Of a stretch of 64,000 bases of DNA, positions 33,944 to 41,277 are shown piece after piece (the first letter of the stretch is position 1; each line of letters starts with the position of its first letter). A program made the position numbers and the translations under genes. Source of the DNA: JAMOAD01 sp023621955. GTDB taxonomy: Bacteria > Acidobacteriota > Aminicenantia > JAMOAD01. The notes under the pieces were generated by a model. That model saw only the letters and a list, made by a program, of their open reading frames with translations, had not been told where the DNA came from and did no database searches. The DNA lies in NCBI GenBank assembly GCA_035403085.1, contig DAONEM010000003.1:1-64000 (forward strand), given 5' to 3'.

Positions 33944-35775
33944 GAACTCTCTTCGCCCTCCTTCTGCTCTCTCTCCTGGTTCCCCTTCTTCCGGGTCAGG
34001 AGTTTGAAATCTCTCTCGACCGGCAGAGGGCCGTCCTCTTCCAAGGAGAGCGTCTCGACTGCACCCTTACCCTGCAAAACCGAGGGAAAACCCTTTGGAG
34101 AAGCGAAGAGGGGTATGCCCTCTCCTACCACCTCCTCTCCAAGGACAGGAGCAGGGTCCTCTTCTTCGAAAACCTTCGCTTTCCTCTCCCCGGAGAGGTT
34201 CCCTCCCGCTCCCGGAGGACCTTCAACATCCAGCTCTTCTTCACCGCCCCTCCCGGAGAGTATGTCGTTCAACTCGATCTGGTCAAGGAGGGGGCCTTCT
34301 GGGCCTCCCAGAAGGGGGGAAGGGTGGCGACCTTCAGGCTCTTGCTCAAGCCTCTCCTGGGGGAGGAGTTCAGAAGGCTCTACCTGAACAGCCACTTCCG
34401 GGGAGGCTCTTCCCTCCTGGAGAAGGACCAGTACGTTGTCCGGATGGTCTACCGGAACGGGGAAGTACGAAGGGGGGGGCGTCTGGTCGGCTTCACCCCG
34501 GGAACTTCTTACCCTCAGTTTTGGATCCGTGACACCGCCACCGCCCTGGGAACGGCGAAACTCTTCTACCCTTGGGAGGATCTGGCCTCTCTGATGGAGC
34601 GTTTCCTCTCCAGCCAGGACCCCTCCGGTGAGGTTGCCGACTGGGTCGATTTGGCCGGGAAGAGGGGTAAGAACAACGTGGAGACCGACCAGGAGAGTAG
34701 TCTCGTTCTAGGGGCCTATGAGGTCTCTCTAGAGAGGCCGGAGTGGTTGAAGAGAAGGGTCGCCGGGCAGAGGGTCTTCTCCCGTCTGGACAAGGCGCTG
34801 GAATGGGTCTGGACCCGGAAGCGGGACACCTCCTCCGGCCTTGTTGTCAGCGGTTATACCGCCGACTGGGGGGACGTGGAACGCTCCTATCCGGACCAGC
34901 GGGCTATCCGCCTCTCAGACCGGTCTCTCCTGGTCCTCTCCCTCTACACCAATTCGAAGTATCTACAAGCGGTCGAGAAGATGGTCCTCATCGCCGAGAG
35001 GGCGGGAGAGCCGACCCTGGCTTCCAAGTGGAGGGGGAGGGAGGGGTTCCTGAGGAAGAAGATCCGGGAGCTTCTCTTCGACCGCACCCGAGGGTATTTT
35101 CGGATCAACCGGAAGGTCGATCCGCGGTGGGAGGGGAAGAGGGAATTCCTCTTCGAGAGGGAGATCCTCGCGGTGGGGGGAAACGCGGAGGCTCTGGAGG
35201 CAGGCCTCTACGAGAGACCGGAGGCGGAACGTTTCGTGAGGATTCTGGAGGCGAAGAGACGGGCCCTCAGGCTCCCGACAGTCTCCTATACCCTTCTCCC
35301 CCCTTATCCCCAGGGCTTCTTCCCCCATCCTCTCCTCTCAGCCCCCTACCACTACCAGAACGGCGGTGAGTGGGACTGGATCGGGGGGCGGTTGATAAGA
35401 ACCCTTTTCAAGAAAGGGTTCTCCAAGGAGGCTCAGGGGTATCTGGAAGCCCTTGCCGCCAAGCACTGTAAAAACCTCTCCCTCGCGGAATGGGAGGATC
35501 GGAACGGGACTCCCCGGGGAGCCTACTTCTATGTGGGGAGCGCCGGAGTCGTCGGGGAGGCTCTTTGGCGCGGTTACTTGGGATGGGAGGAGGGGTACGG
35601 TTCCCACGGTTTCAGAGGCCAGCCGCCGGTCTCCTCGGTGGAGTACCGGGGAGAGGGAATGGCCTTTCGGTGGCAAGTTCCGGAGAAAAAACTCTTCCTC
35701 GAAACCGTCGTCTCCGGGAAACGCGTGAGGATCGGTAAGAGAGAGTTCTCTTCCCCAGGGGATTACCCTCTCTAA
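33940..35775 (+). CDS. secreted six-hairpin glycosidase-like protein
   Basis: A 611-residue exported protein with a signal peptide (MRTLFALLLLSLLVPLLPGQ). Residues about 20-140 form a beta-sandwich like the NPCBM/intracellular-proteinase-inhibitor-type fold (LDCTLTLQNRGKTLW). The rest (150-600) resembles an (alpha/alpha)6 barrel of the amylo-alpha-1,6-glucosidase/GH15-like superfamily: YPQFWIRDTATALGTAKLF, NNVETDQESSLVLGAYEV, YTADWGDVERSYPDQRAI and YHYQNGGEWDWIGGRLI. Acidic residues in RDTA and GEWDW are candidate catalytic residues. It ends the polysaccharide locus. Likely trims or degrades the polymer in the periplasm or outside. Confidence 0.72.
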   Translation: MRTLFALLLLSLLVPLLPGQEFEISLDRQRAVLFQGERLDCTLTLQNRGKTLWRSEEGYALSYHLLSKDRSRVLFFENLRFPLPGEVPSRSRRTFNIQLFFTAPPGEYVVQLDLVKEGAFWASQKGGRVATFRLLLKPLLGEEFRRLYLNSHFRGGSSLLEKDQYVVRMVYRNGEVRRGGRLVGFTPGTSYPQFWIRDTATALGTAKLFYPWEDLASLMERFLSSQDPSGEVADWVDLAGKRGKNNVETDQESSLVLGAYEVSLERPEWLKRRVAGQRVFSRLDKALEWVWTRKRDTSSGLVVSGYTADWGDVERSYPDQRAIRLSDRSLLVLSLYTNSKYLQAVEKMVLIAERAGEPTLASKWRGREGFLRKKIRELLFDRTRGYFRINRKVDPRWEGKREFLFEREILAVGGNAEALEAGLYERPEAERFVRILEAKRRALRLPTVSYTLLPPYPQGFFPHPLLSAPYHYQNGGEWDWIGGRLIRTLFKKGFSKEAQGYLEALAAKHCKNLSLAEWEDRNGTPRGAYFYVGSAGVVGEALWRGYLGWEEGYGSHGFRGQPPVSSVEYRGEGMAFRWQVPEKKLFLETVVSGKRVRIGKREFSSPGDYPL

Positions 35776-35778
35776 GGA

Positions 35779-35797
35779 GGAGGGTGAAACTCCCTCC
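35779..35797. terminator. possible hairpin between convergent genes
   Basis: GGAGGG and CCCTCC form a perfect 6-bp stem around a 7-nt loop in the 37-bp gap between two convergent genes. There is no U-tract on either side, so intrinsic termination is doubtful. Confidence 0.25.
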
Positions 35798-35812
35798 GCC
35801 GTCCCGAAGGGA

Positions 35813-37129
35813 TCAGGTCACACAGCCGGAAGCGAGAGACTCCCTGACCTCTTTGAGGTAGCCCTGGACCTCCTTGCCCAGGGAGGCCATCTGAAAACGG
35901 TGGGTCGTCTGGGAGAGGGCGAAGTAGAGGCGGTAAAACCGCTCCCAGAAACGAAGGGGAAGGTGGAGGAGAACCTGGGCCTCGAAGGTCTTGAGGGAGC
36001 AGAGGAGGGCCTCTTTGAGCTCCTTGGAGGGGGGAGGCTCCTGGAAGGTCTTGTTCAAGAACTCCTCGTTCTCAAGGAGCTTGTCGTAGAGTTCCCTCTG
36101 AAGGGTTAGCTCATCTTTGTACTGGGGGAAAAGCTCCTCCTCCCGGAAGTTCGGGTCCACCGTCTGCAGAAGGGTGATGACGATCTTCCTGATGGTTCTT
36201 GTCAGGAGGGCCTTGGCTTTTTCGAACTCTTTGCTCTTGCCCTTCTTCGTGTTGACGTTGGCCAAGATCAGGTCGTAGACCTTCACCAGCGTGTCCTTCA
36301 ACTCCTGGGAGTGGGGGGAGGGAACCGGGGAGTCGAGGAGGGAGAGGAAGATCTCGACCTCCGAGCGGATGTGGACGACCAGGAAGTAGGAGATCTTCTC
36401 GGAGTCTTCGGGTCCGCACTGGAGGATGTCCACGGTTCGGAGAATCTTGAAGGCCTGGAGGAGGTTGACGCCGACATAGTACTTCCTCTCCCGGTCCGCC
36501 ATGGAGTGGATCAGGTTGGAGATTCTGGGGAAGACCATCCGGTGGAGTTGAACTCTGAAGCTTCGTCTCACCAGGGGGTAGATGTAGGGGTTTCGGATCA
36601 CCTCGAGGAGAAAGTGGTCTCCCAGGGCGATGAACTCCCTGTAGCTGACCCTTTCGAGGCGGGCGAGGGCTCCGTTGAGCAGTTCCATCTCGTTGATGAT
36701 GACCCCGAAGGATTTGATCCAGTCCTGGATGCTCCAACCCCTCTTTCCCTCTTCAAGGTGCATCAGGTACTCCAGGGAGATACGGAACTTCTTTTCAACA
36801 AAAGAGACGAAAGCGTCAAGGTCCTGTATGCCGAAGAGAGAGCAGTAGAGCTGACGGATTCTCCTGAAGACCTCCTCAAGGATCGCCGCTTCGCAGACCA
36901 GGTTCCACTTGTTCCGGGTCCTCTTGGGGTGGTTCCCCAGGTGGTAGAAGCTCCTGATCCCCTTGAGGAGAACGTCCAGCTCGAAGAGTTCCGCCGATCG
37001 GTTCTTGCCGAGCAGGTCGTCCATCAAGGAGGTGAGGACCTGCTCTTCCGCGGTGAAGCGGTGGAGGCTCAGGTTGTCGGGCGATTTGAAAGTAAAGAAA
37101 GAACCGATCTCTTCGTGCGGCAGAGTCAT
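35813..37129 (-). CDS. unrecognised all-helical cytoplasmic protein
   Basis: A 438-residue protein with no signal peptide, no membrane segment and no motif that I recognise. It is predicted to be almost entirely alpha-helical with many charged and aromatic residues ('EEVFRRIRQLYCSLFGI', 'FLLEVIRNPYIYPLVRRSF', 'LLTRTIRKIVITLLQTVDP'). The start is the ATG at 37129 preceded by GGGGAGAAG; a longer frame would run back through a promoter and into pbpC. It has its own near-consensus promoter, so it is a real gene and not a shadow. It sits alone between pbpC and the convergent polysaccharide locus. Function unknown; a scaffold or signalling role cannot be excluded. Confidence 0.8.
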   Translation of the reverse strand: MTLPHEEIGSFFTFKSPDNLSLHRFTAEEQVLTSLMDDLLGKNRSAELFELDVLLKGIRSFYHLGNHPKRTRNKWNLVCEAAILEEVFRRIRQLYCSLFGIQDLDAFVSFVEKKFRISLEYLMHLEEGKRGWSIQDWIKSFGVIINEMELLNGALARLERVSYREFIALGDHFLLEVIRNPYIYPLVRRSFRVQLHRMVFPRISNLIHSMADRERKYYVGVNLLQAFKILRTVDILQCGPEDSEKISYFLVVHIRSEVEIFLSLLDSPVPSPHSQELKDTLVKVYDLILANVNTKKGKSKEFEKAKALLTRTIRKIVITLLQTVDPNFREEELFPQYKDELTLQRELYDKLLENEEFLNKTFQEPPPSKELKEALLCSLKTFEAQVLLHLPLRFWERFYRLYFALSQTTHRFQMASLGKEVQGYLKEVRESLASGCVT

Positions 37130-37153
37130 CTTCTCCCCCCGGTCATAGAGAAG

Positions 37154-37182
37154 AATGTAACCCGACGAGACGGAATTGTCAA
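37154..37182 (-). promoter_or_regulatory. near-consensus sigma-70 promoter
   Basis: On the minus strand TTGACA (37177-37182) is separated by 17 bp from TACATT (37154-37159). The -35 is a perfect match. The promoter starts 4 bp after the pbpC stop and reads into the gene starting at 37129, giving a leader of about 20 nt. Confidence 0.75.
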
Positions 37183-37185
37183 ACC

Positions 37186-39489
37186 CTAGTCTCCAAAGGT
37201 GACTCTGAAGAGGAGCTCTTCCGAGTCGACTCCCTCTTCGTCCACCCCCTGAAGGCGGTGTTCTCCCGGGGAGGGGGTGAAGGGGAAGAGCCACCCTTGA
37301 CCGAGGTAACGGCCGTCGAGAAACCAGTGGAGCTTCCGATCCGAGCGGAAGGGGATCCGCTCCCTCCCCTTTCCCTCGGATCGCAGGAGAAAGGCTTGGC
37401 CGTTTCGGGGGAAGAGAATCTGGGGCTGTGAGCTCTGGGGAGAGGAGAGACAGCCCGGGGCGAGAGGGGGAATCAGGTCGGGGAGGATTCCCCGCCTCTG
37501 AAACCAGAAGGCCAGGTCAGGGGGAAAGGCGAGGCCGACCCTCTCCGGGTACTCCTTAGCGGGGTCCATCCTTTCGGGGCAACTCCTGTAGGGACCCGAC
37601 GGGTCGAGAAAGTACCGTCGGTGGTAGGTACAGGTCTCGACGGGGACACGGTTCTTGAGGACCCAGACCCTCTTGGTCGGTTCCTCTTCGTACTTGGGAA
37701 CCATCCCCGAGAAGGCGCACACCTCCAGAGGGATCAGGTCGGAAGGCCTCTGGAACCACCGGTGTCCTCCAGCCCGGGAGAGGGGGGAGAGAATTCGGAA
37801 CAGAAGGGGCGTTGCCGCATCGGAACCGACGATGTCCGGCGAGGAGCGGTTGTCGAAGTTGCCGACCCAGACACCCACGGTGTAGTCCGGGGTGAAGCCG
37901 ATGCTCCAGGCATCGAAGCGGCCGTAGGAGGTCCCGGTCTTCCAGGAGACCTTCACCAAGTCCGAGGTCTCTTGCCACTGGGAGGGGAAGTCCGGGCGGT
38001 TGTGGCGGCTCAGAATCTCCGAGATCAGGTAGGCGGTTCCCGGCTGGAAAACCCTTTTACGGTAGACTGGTTCCCCCTGGAGAATCCGGAAGGAGGAGGA
38101 GACTCCTCCCAGGGGAAAGAGGGAGTAGGCTTTCGTCAGTTCCAGGAGGGAGAGGCCGCAACCTCCCAGAACGAGGGAGAGGCCGTACTCCTTGGGCTCC
38201 CTCAGGGAGTCGAGTCCCGAGTTCTTCAGAAGGGCCAGGAAGGGGGCGACGCCGACCCGTTGCTGAAGGATGACGGCGGGGACGTTGAGGGATTGGGCCA
38301 GAGCCTCTCCGGCGGGGACGAGGCCATGGTACTGGGCGTCGAAGTTTTCGGGAGCGTACTCTCCGAAGTCGGTGGGGATGTCCCGAAGGAGCGTCTCCGT
38401 GGTGATCATGCCCCGCTCCAGGGCATAAGCGTAGAGGAAGGGCTTCAGGGTCGATCCCGGGGAACGGAGGGCGAGGAACCCGTTCACCTGTCCGCCCTGA
38501 GGGCTGAGGTAGTCCTGGGAGCCGACCAGGGCCTTGATCTCCATGGTCCGGTTCTCCAGAACGACGATGGCGATGTTCCGGATTCCCCTCCTCTCCAGGG
38601 AATTCCGCTCCTGAAGGGCCAGTCCTTCCACGAGCCTCTGGACGGAGAGGCTGAGGGTCGTGTAGAGGCGATCCTTTCCTGGGAAGGTTCTCTTTACCCA
38701 CTCCGAGGCGTGGGGCAGGAGGAAGGGGAGGGGGCGGCGGCGGAGGTTGTCCTGGAGGGCGCCGGCCTCATCGAGCCCTTGCTTGGAGAGGGCTCTCTGC
38801 CGGTGAAGCCTTCGCAGGAGGCTCCGCCATGACCTCTCCCGGAGCCTTCCCTCCCTTCGGTGGGGGCCGAAGCGCTCCGGCGCCCGGGGAATGACCGCCA
38901 GGAGGGCCATCTCTCCGGGGGTGAGCGCGGAAAGAGGCTTTCCGAAGTAGAGGCGGCAGGCGGCGCCGATTCCCTCGACGTTGGAGCCGTAGGGGAGGAG
39001 GTTGACGTAGATCTCCAGAAGCTCGGCCTTCGAGTAGTGAAGCTCGAGCTGGAGGGCCCTGAGGGCTTCGATGGCCTTGGAGGGGAGGGTCCGGGGTTTC
39101 GGCTCCATCATCCGGGCGATCTGCATGGTGAGCGTCGAGGCGCCGGAGACGGTCTCTCCCCTTCGAAGGTTCTCCCAGAGGGCCCGCAGAATCGCCAGAG
39201 GGTTGAACCCCTGGTGGAAGAGGAAGAAGCGGTCCTCCGAGAGGAGGAAGGTTCTCAGGAGGGTCGGAGGGACCTCGTCGAGCCGGACCCTGAGCCGGAC
39301 CTTCTGATCCGGAGTGAGAAAGACCCTGGCCAGCTCGCCGTTGTCGGCGTAGATCTGGAGGGAAGAGGGAGGAAAGAGTCGGTACCGGGGCAGGGGGAAG
39401 AGGGTGTCCAGCAGGAGGGGAAGGGAGAGAAGAAGGGCAAGGATGAGCCAGGGGAGAAACCGCTTGGAGGAGAGGGGCCATCTTCTCAT
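37186..39489 (-). CDS. pbpC: penicillin-binding protein 1C
   Basis: A 767-residue class A-type PBP. One N-terminal membrane anchor (FLPWLILALLLSLPLLL) is followed by a GT51 glycosyltransferase domain (about 55-230) with the catalytic EDRFFLFHQGFNPLAILRA and GASTLTMQIARM. The transpeptidase domain (about 290-560) has SPGSTLKPFLYAYAL (SxxK), AQSLNVPAV (SxN) and WKTGTSYGRFDAW (KTG). A C-terminal BiPBP_C domain (about 670-765) completes the PBP1C architecture. In known systems PBP1C polymerises glycan strands with weak transpeptidase activity and is often paired with an alpha-2-macroglobulin protein; no such partner is visible here. It is read divergently from the dcw cluster. Confidence 0.95.
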   Translation of the reverse strand: MRRWPLSSKRFLPWLILALLLSLPLLLDTLFPLPRYRLFPPSSLQIYADNGELARVFLTPDQKVRLRVRLDEVPPTLLRTFLLSEDRFFLFHQGFNPLAILRALWENLRRGETVSGASTLTMQIARMMEPKPRTLPSKAIEALRALQLELHYSKAELLEIYVNLLPYGSNVEGIGAACRLYFGKPLSALTPGEMALLAVIPRAPERFGPHRREGRLRERSWRSLLRRLHRQRALSKQGLDEAGALQDNLRRRPLPFLLPHASEWVKRTFPGKDRLYTTLSLSVQRLVEGLALQERNSLERRGIRNIAIVVLENRTMEIKALVGSQDYLSPQGGQVNGFLALRSPGSTLKPFLYAYALERGMITTETLLRDIPTDFGEYAPENFDAQYHGLVPAGEALAQSLNVPAVILQQRVGVAPFLALLKNSGLDSLREPKEYGLSLVLGGCGLSLLELTKAYSLFPLGGVSSSFRILQGEPVYRKRVFQPGTAYLISEILSRHNRPDFPSQWQETSDLVKVSWKTGTSYGRFDAWSIGFTPDYTVGVWVGNFDNRSSPDIVGSDAATPLLFRILSPLSRAGGHRWFQRPSDLIPLEVCAFSGMVPKYEEEPTKRVWVLKNRVPVETCTYHRRYFLDPSGPYRSCPERMDPAKEYPERVGLAFPPDLAFWFQRRGILPDLIPPLAPGCLSSPQSSQPQILFPRNGQAFLLRSEGKGRERIPFRSDRKLHWFLDGRYLGQGWLFPFTPSPGEHRLQGVDEEGVDSEELLFRVTFGD

Positions 39490-39498
39490 GACCCTTCC

Positions 39499-39506
39499 AT
39501 TATACC
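39499..39506 (-). promoter_or_regulatory. GG-TATAAT extended -10 of pbpC
   Basis: A perfect TATAAT preceded by GG on the minus strand lies only 9 nt upstream of the pbpC ATG; no good -35 is present at 16-18 bp. If used, the transcript starts within about 2-3 nt of the ATG. Confidence 0.45.
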
Positions 39507-39583
39507 TCTCCGCCGTTTTTGGGGGAAGGAGGGGGAGGGGCTTCCAGCTTTTGGGCGAATAACCTCTATATAGGAAAAACTTG

Positions 39584-39612
39584 TTGACTTTTCTAAGGAA
39601 AGTTACTATATT
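39584..39612 (+). promoter_or_regulatory. dcw cluster promoter (PmraZ)
   Basis: TTGACT (39584-39589), a 17-bp spacer and TATATT (39607-39612) form a strong sigma-70-type promoter in the divergent pbpC-mraZ gap. Predicted start is near 39619, at the first MraZ box, giving a leader of about 48 nt. Confidence 0.8.
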
Positions 39613-39618
39613 ACATTC

Positions 39619-39643
39619 TGGGATGAAATGGGATGAAATGGGA
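39619..39643 (+). promoter_or_regulatory. MraZ operator: three TGGGA boxes at 10-bp period
   Basis: TGGGA occurs at 39619, 39629 and 39639, each separated by TGAAA, so the boxes lie on one face of the helix. Known MraZ regulators bind tandem TGGG(A/N) boxes with 5-nt spacers upstream of their own gene. Here the boxes overlap the predicted transcription start, the position expected for autorepression. Confidence 0.88.
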
Positions 39644-39666
39644 AAGATAGGACTGGCGGTGTTCCA

Positions 39667-40107
39667 ATGCTGATTGGAAGCGGGATCGTGAGAATCGACG
39701 ACGGGGGAAGAATCAAGATTCCTTCGGAGTTCGCCAAGTCCATCATCGAAAATTATGGCACAGAACTCTACATCACTTCAATCCAGGGTCACAACGCCCT
39801 CATCTACCCCCTGGGGGAGTGGAGGAAGACCCTAGACAGGGTCAGCGCCGCCCCCTCCATGGATCCGGGAATCCGGAAGTTCGTCTACGTCACCGGTTAC
39901 TACGGAAAGCAGAGCGCCTTGGATTCGAAGGAGAGGATTCTGATCCATCCCCTCCTGAGGGAGAGGGCCAGGCTGAACGGCGAGTTGATCCTCATCGGCA
40001 ATATCAACTCCTTGGTCCTCTGGAATCGGGAGGAGTTCGAGAAGGAGTACATCGATGTGCCCTTCACGGACGATGAACTCCGCGGACTCTCCGAAAAAGG
40101 AATCTGA
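39667..40107 (+). CDS. mraZ: division/cell wall cluster transcriptional repressor MraZ
   Basis: A 146-residue protein with two SpoVT-AbrB-like swapped-hairpin domains. The first begins GSGIVRIDDGGRIKIPSEF and the second has ALDSKERILIHPLLRERARL, each ending in a short helix. MraZ forms ring-shaped oligomers that bind the TGGG boxes found 24-48 bp upstream and repress the dcw operon. The ATG at 39667 has only a weak purine-rich site (GGCGG), which may keep MraZ output low. It ends 1 bp before the rsmH start. Length and gene order match the family. Confidence 0.95.
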   Translation: MLIGSGIVRIDDGGRIKIPSEFAKSIIENYGTELYITSIQGHNALIYPLGEWRKTLDRVSAAPSMDPGIRKFVYVTGYYGKQSALDSKERILIHPLLRERARLNGELILIGNINSLVLWNREEFEKEYIDVPFTDDELRGLSEKGI

Positions 40108-40108
40108 C

Positions 40109-40960
40109 GTGCACGTTCCCGTCATGGTCGAAACGGTCCAAGAGCTCCTGAGGGCTTCCCAAGGGGGGACCTTCTTCGACGGCACTATCGGCATGGGAGG
40201 CCATGGGGCTGCGATTCTTGGAGCTAACCCCTCCAACGTCCTCTGGGGCAACGACAAAGATGGAGAGGCTTTGGAGATCTGCCGTGAGAAGCTCCCGGCC
40301 GACAGGACAACCCTCCTGCGAGGGGATTTTCGCCAGATTCTCTCCCACCAGGTGGAGATTTTCGACGGTTTCCTCTTCGACCTGGGGGTCTCCTCCTTTC
40401 AGCTCGACCGTCCGGAGAAGGGGTTTTCCTACAGCCGTCCGGCTCCCCTGGACATGCGGATGGACGATCGGCTCGAGCTGACCGCCGCCGGAGTGGTCAA
40501 CACCTACGGCTACGAAGAGTTGATGAGAGTCTTTCGAGACTACGGAGAGTTCGGGCGCCCCGATAGGCTTGTCAAGGAGCTCATGATGGCGCGCCGGAGG
40601 ACGCCCTTCCAGAGCACAGATCAACTGAAGGAGTTCGTCCGGAGCCTCTACCCCAGGCAGAAGACCATGGACCCTCTCGCCCGGGTCTTCCAGGCTCTGA
40701 GAATCGAGGTCAACGGCGAGTTGGACGGTCTGGAGGAGTTCTTATTGAATCTGATCGAAAGGATGAAGAGAGGGGCCCGAATCGTGGTGATCTCCTTTCA
40801 CTCCCTGGAGGATCGGATCGTGAAAAACTCCTTGAAGGCGGCCTCGGAGAAGAAACTTCTCACGCTCTTGACCAAGAAGCCTCTCACCGCCGCCTCCGAA
40901 GAGGTCGAGGGGAACCCGCGATCCCGTTCGGCGAAGGTCAGAGCCGGGGAGCGAACATGA
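40109..40960 (+). CDS. rsmH: 16S rRNA (cytosine(1402)-N(4))-methyltransferase
   Basis: A 283-residue SAM methyltransferase (MraW). The GTG at 40109, 8 nt after AAAGG, gives the typical start MHVPVMVETVQELL; longer frames would overlap mraZ. Other family motifs: TFFDGTIGMGGHGAAIL (motif I), FLFDLGVSSFQLDRPEKGFSY, LDMRMD, FQALRIEVNGEL and VVISFHSLEDRIVK. It methylates N4 of C1402 in the ribosomal P site of the 30S subunit. Second gene of the dcw cluster, with ftsL overlapping its stop by 4 bp. Confidence 0.96.
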   Translation: MHVPVMVETVQELLRASQGGTFFDGTIGMGGHGAAILGANPSNVLWGNDKDGEALEICREKLPADRTTLLRGDFRQILSHQVEIFDGFLFDLGVSSFQLDRPEKGFSYSRPAPLDMRMDDRLELTAAGVVNTYGYEELMRVFRDYGEFGRPDRLVKELMMARRRTPFQSTDQLKEFVRSLYPRQKTMDPLARVFQALRIEVNGELDGLEEFLLNLIERMKRGARIVVISFHSLEDRIVKNSLKAASEKKLLTLLTKKPLTAASEEVEGNPRSRSAKVRAGERT

Positions 40961-41277
40961 AGCCCTCCACGGTCTCCGCTAGGGCAAAGGATCGTCCGAG
41001 CAAAGCCTGGGGGTTCTACCTGGCCATGGTCACCCTCTTCTCCTTCTTGACCCTCTTCTACCTCTGGCACCACATCGATGTTCTGCGCGCGGGCTACAGG
41101 ATCGAAGAGCTCAAACGGGAGATCACCAAGAGGGAGAGCGAGATTCAGCAGCTCCAGGCCCGCAAGCTAGAGCTCATGCGTCTGGAAAGGGTTGATTCCA
41201 TAAGCCGTGACAAGCTGAAGATGGTGAAGGTGGATCCGAAGACGGTGATCCGGGAGGAACAGCTCGATGGTCGATAA
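40957..41277 (+). CDS. ftsL: cell division protein FtsL-like
   Basis: A 106-residue bitopic protein: a short basic cytoplasmic tail, one membrane helix (FYLAMVTLFSFLTLFYLWHHI, about 25-45), then a periplasmic leucine-zipper-like coiled coil (IEELKREITKRESEIQQLQ and onward) ending in a short region that typically contacts FtsB/FtsQ. Sequence identity in this family is low; the assignment rests on size, topology, and position between rsmH and ftsI. It overlaps rsmH by 4 bp (ATGA) and ftsI by 11 bp. Confidence 0.88.
   Translation: MKPSTVSARAKDRPSKAWGFYLAMVTLFSFLTLFYLWHHIDVLRAGYRIEELKREITKRESEIQQLQARKLELMRLERVDSISRDKLKMVKVDPKTVIREEQLDGR

Noticed and set aside
36311..37189. 292-codon + strand ORF opposite the all-helical protein
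   Set aside because: The minus-strand gene has a near-consensus promoter, Shine-Dalgarno and balanced composition; the + frame is Glu/Asp/Val/Gly-rich without a start signal.
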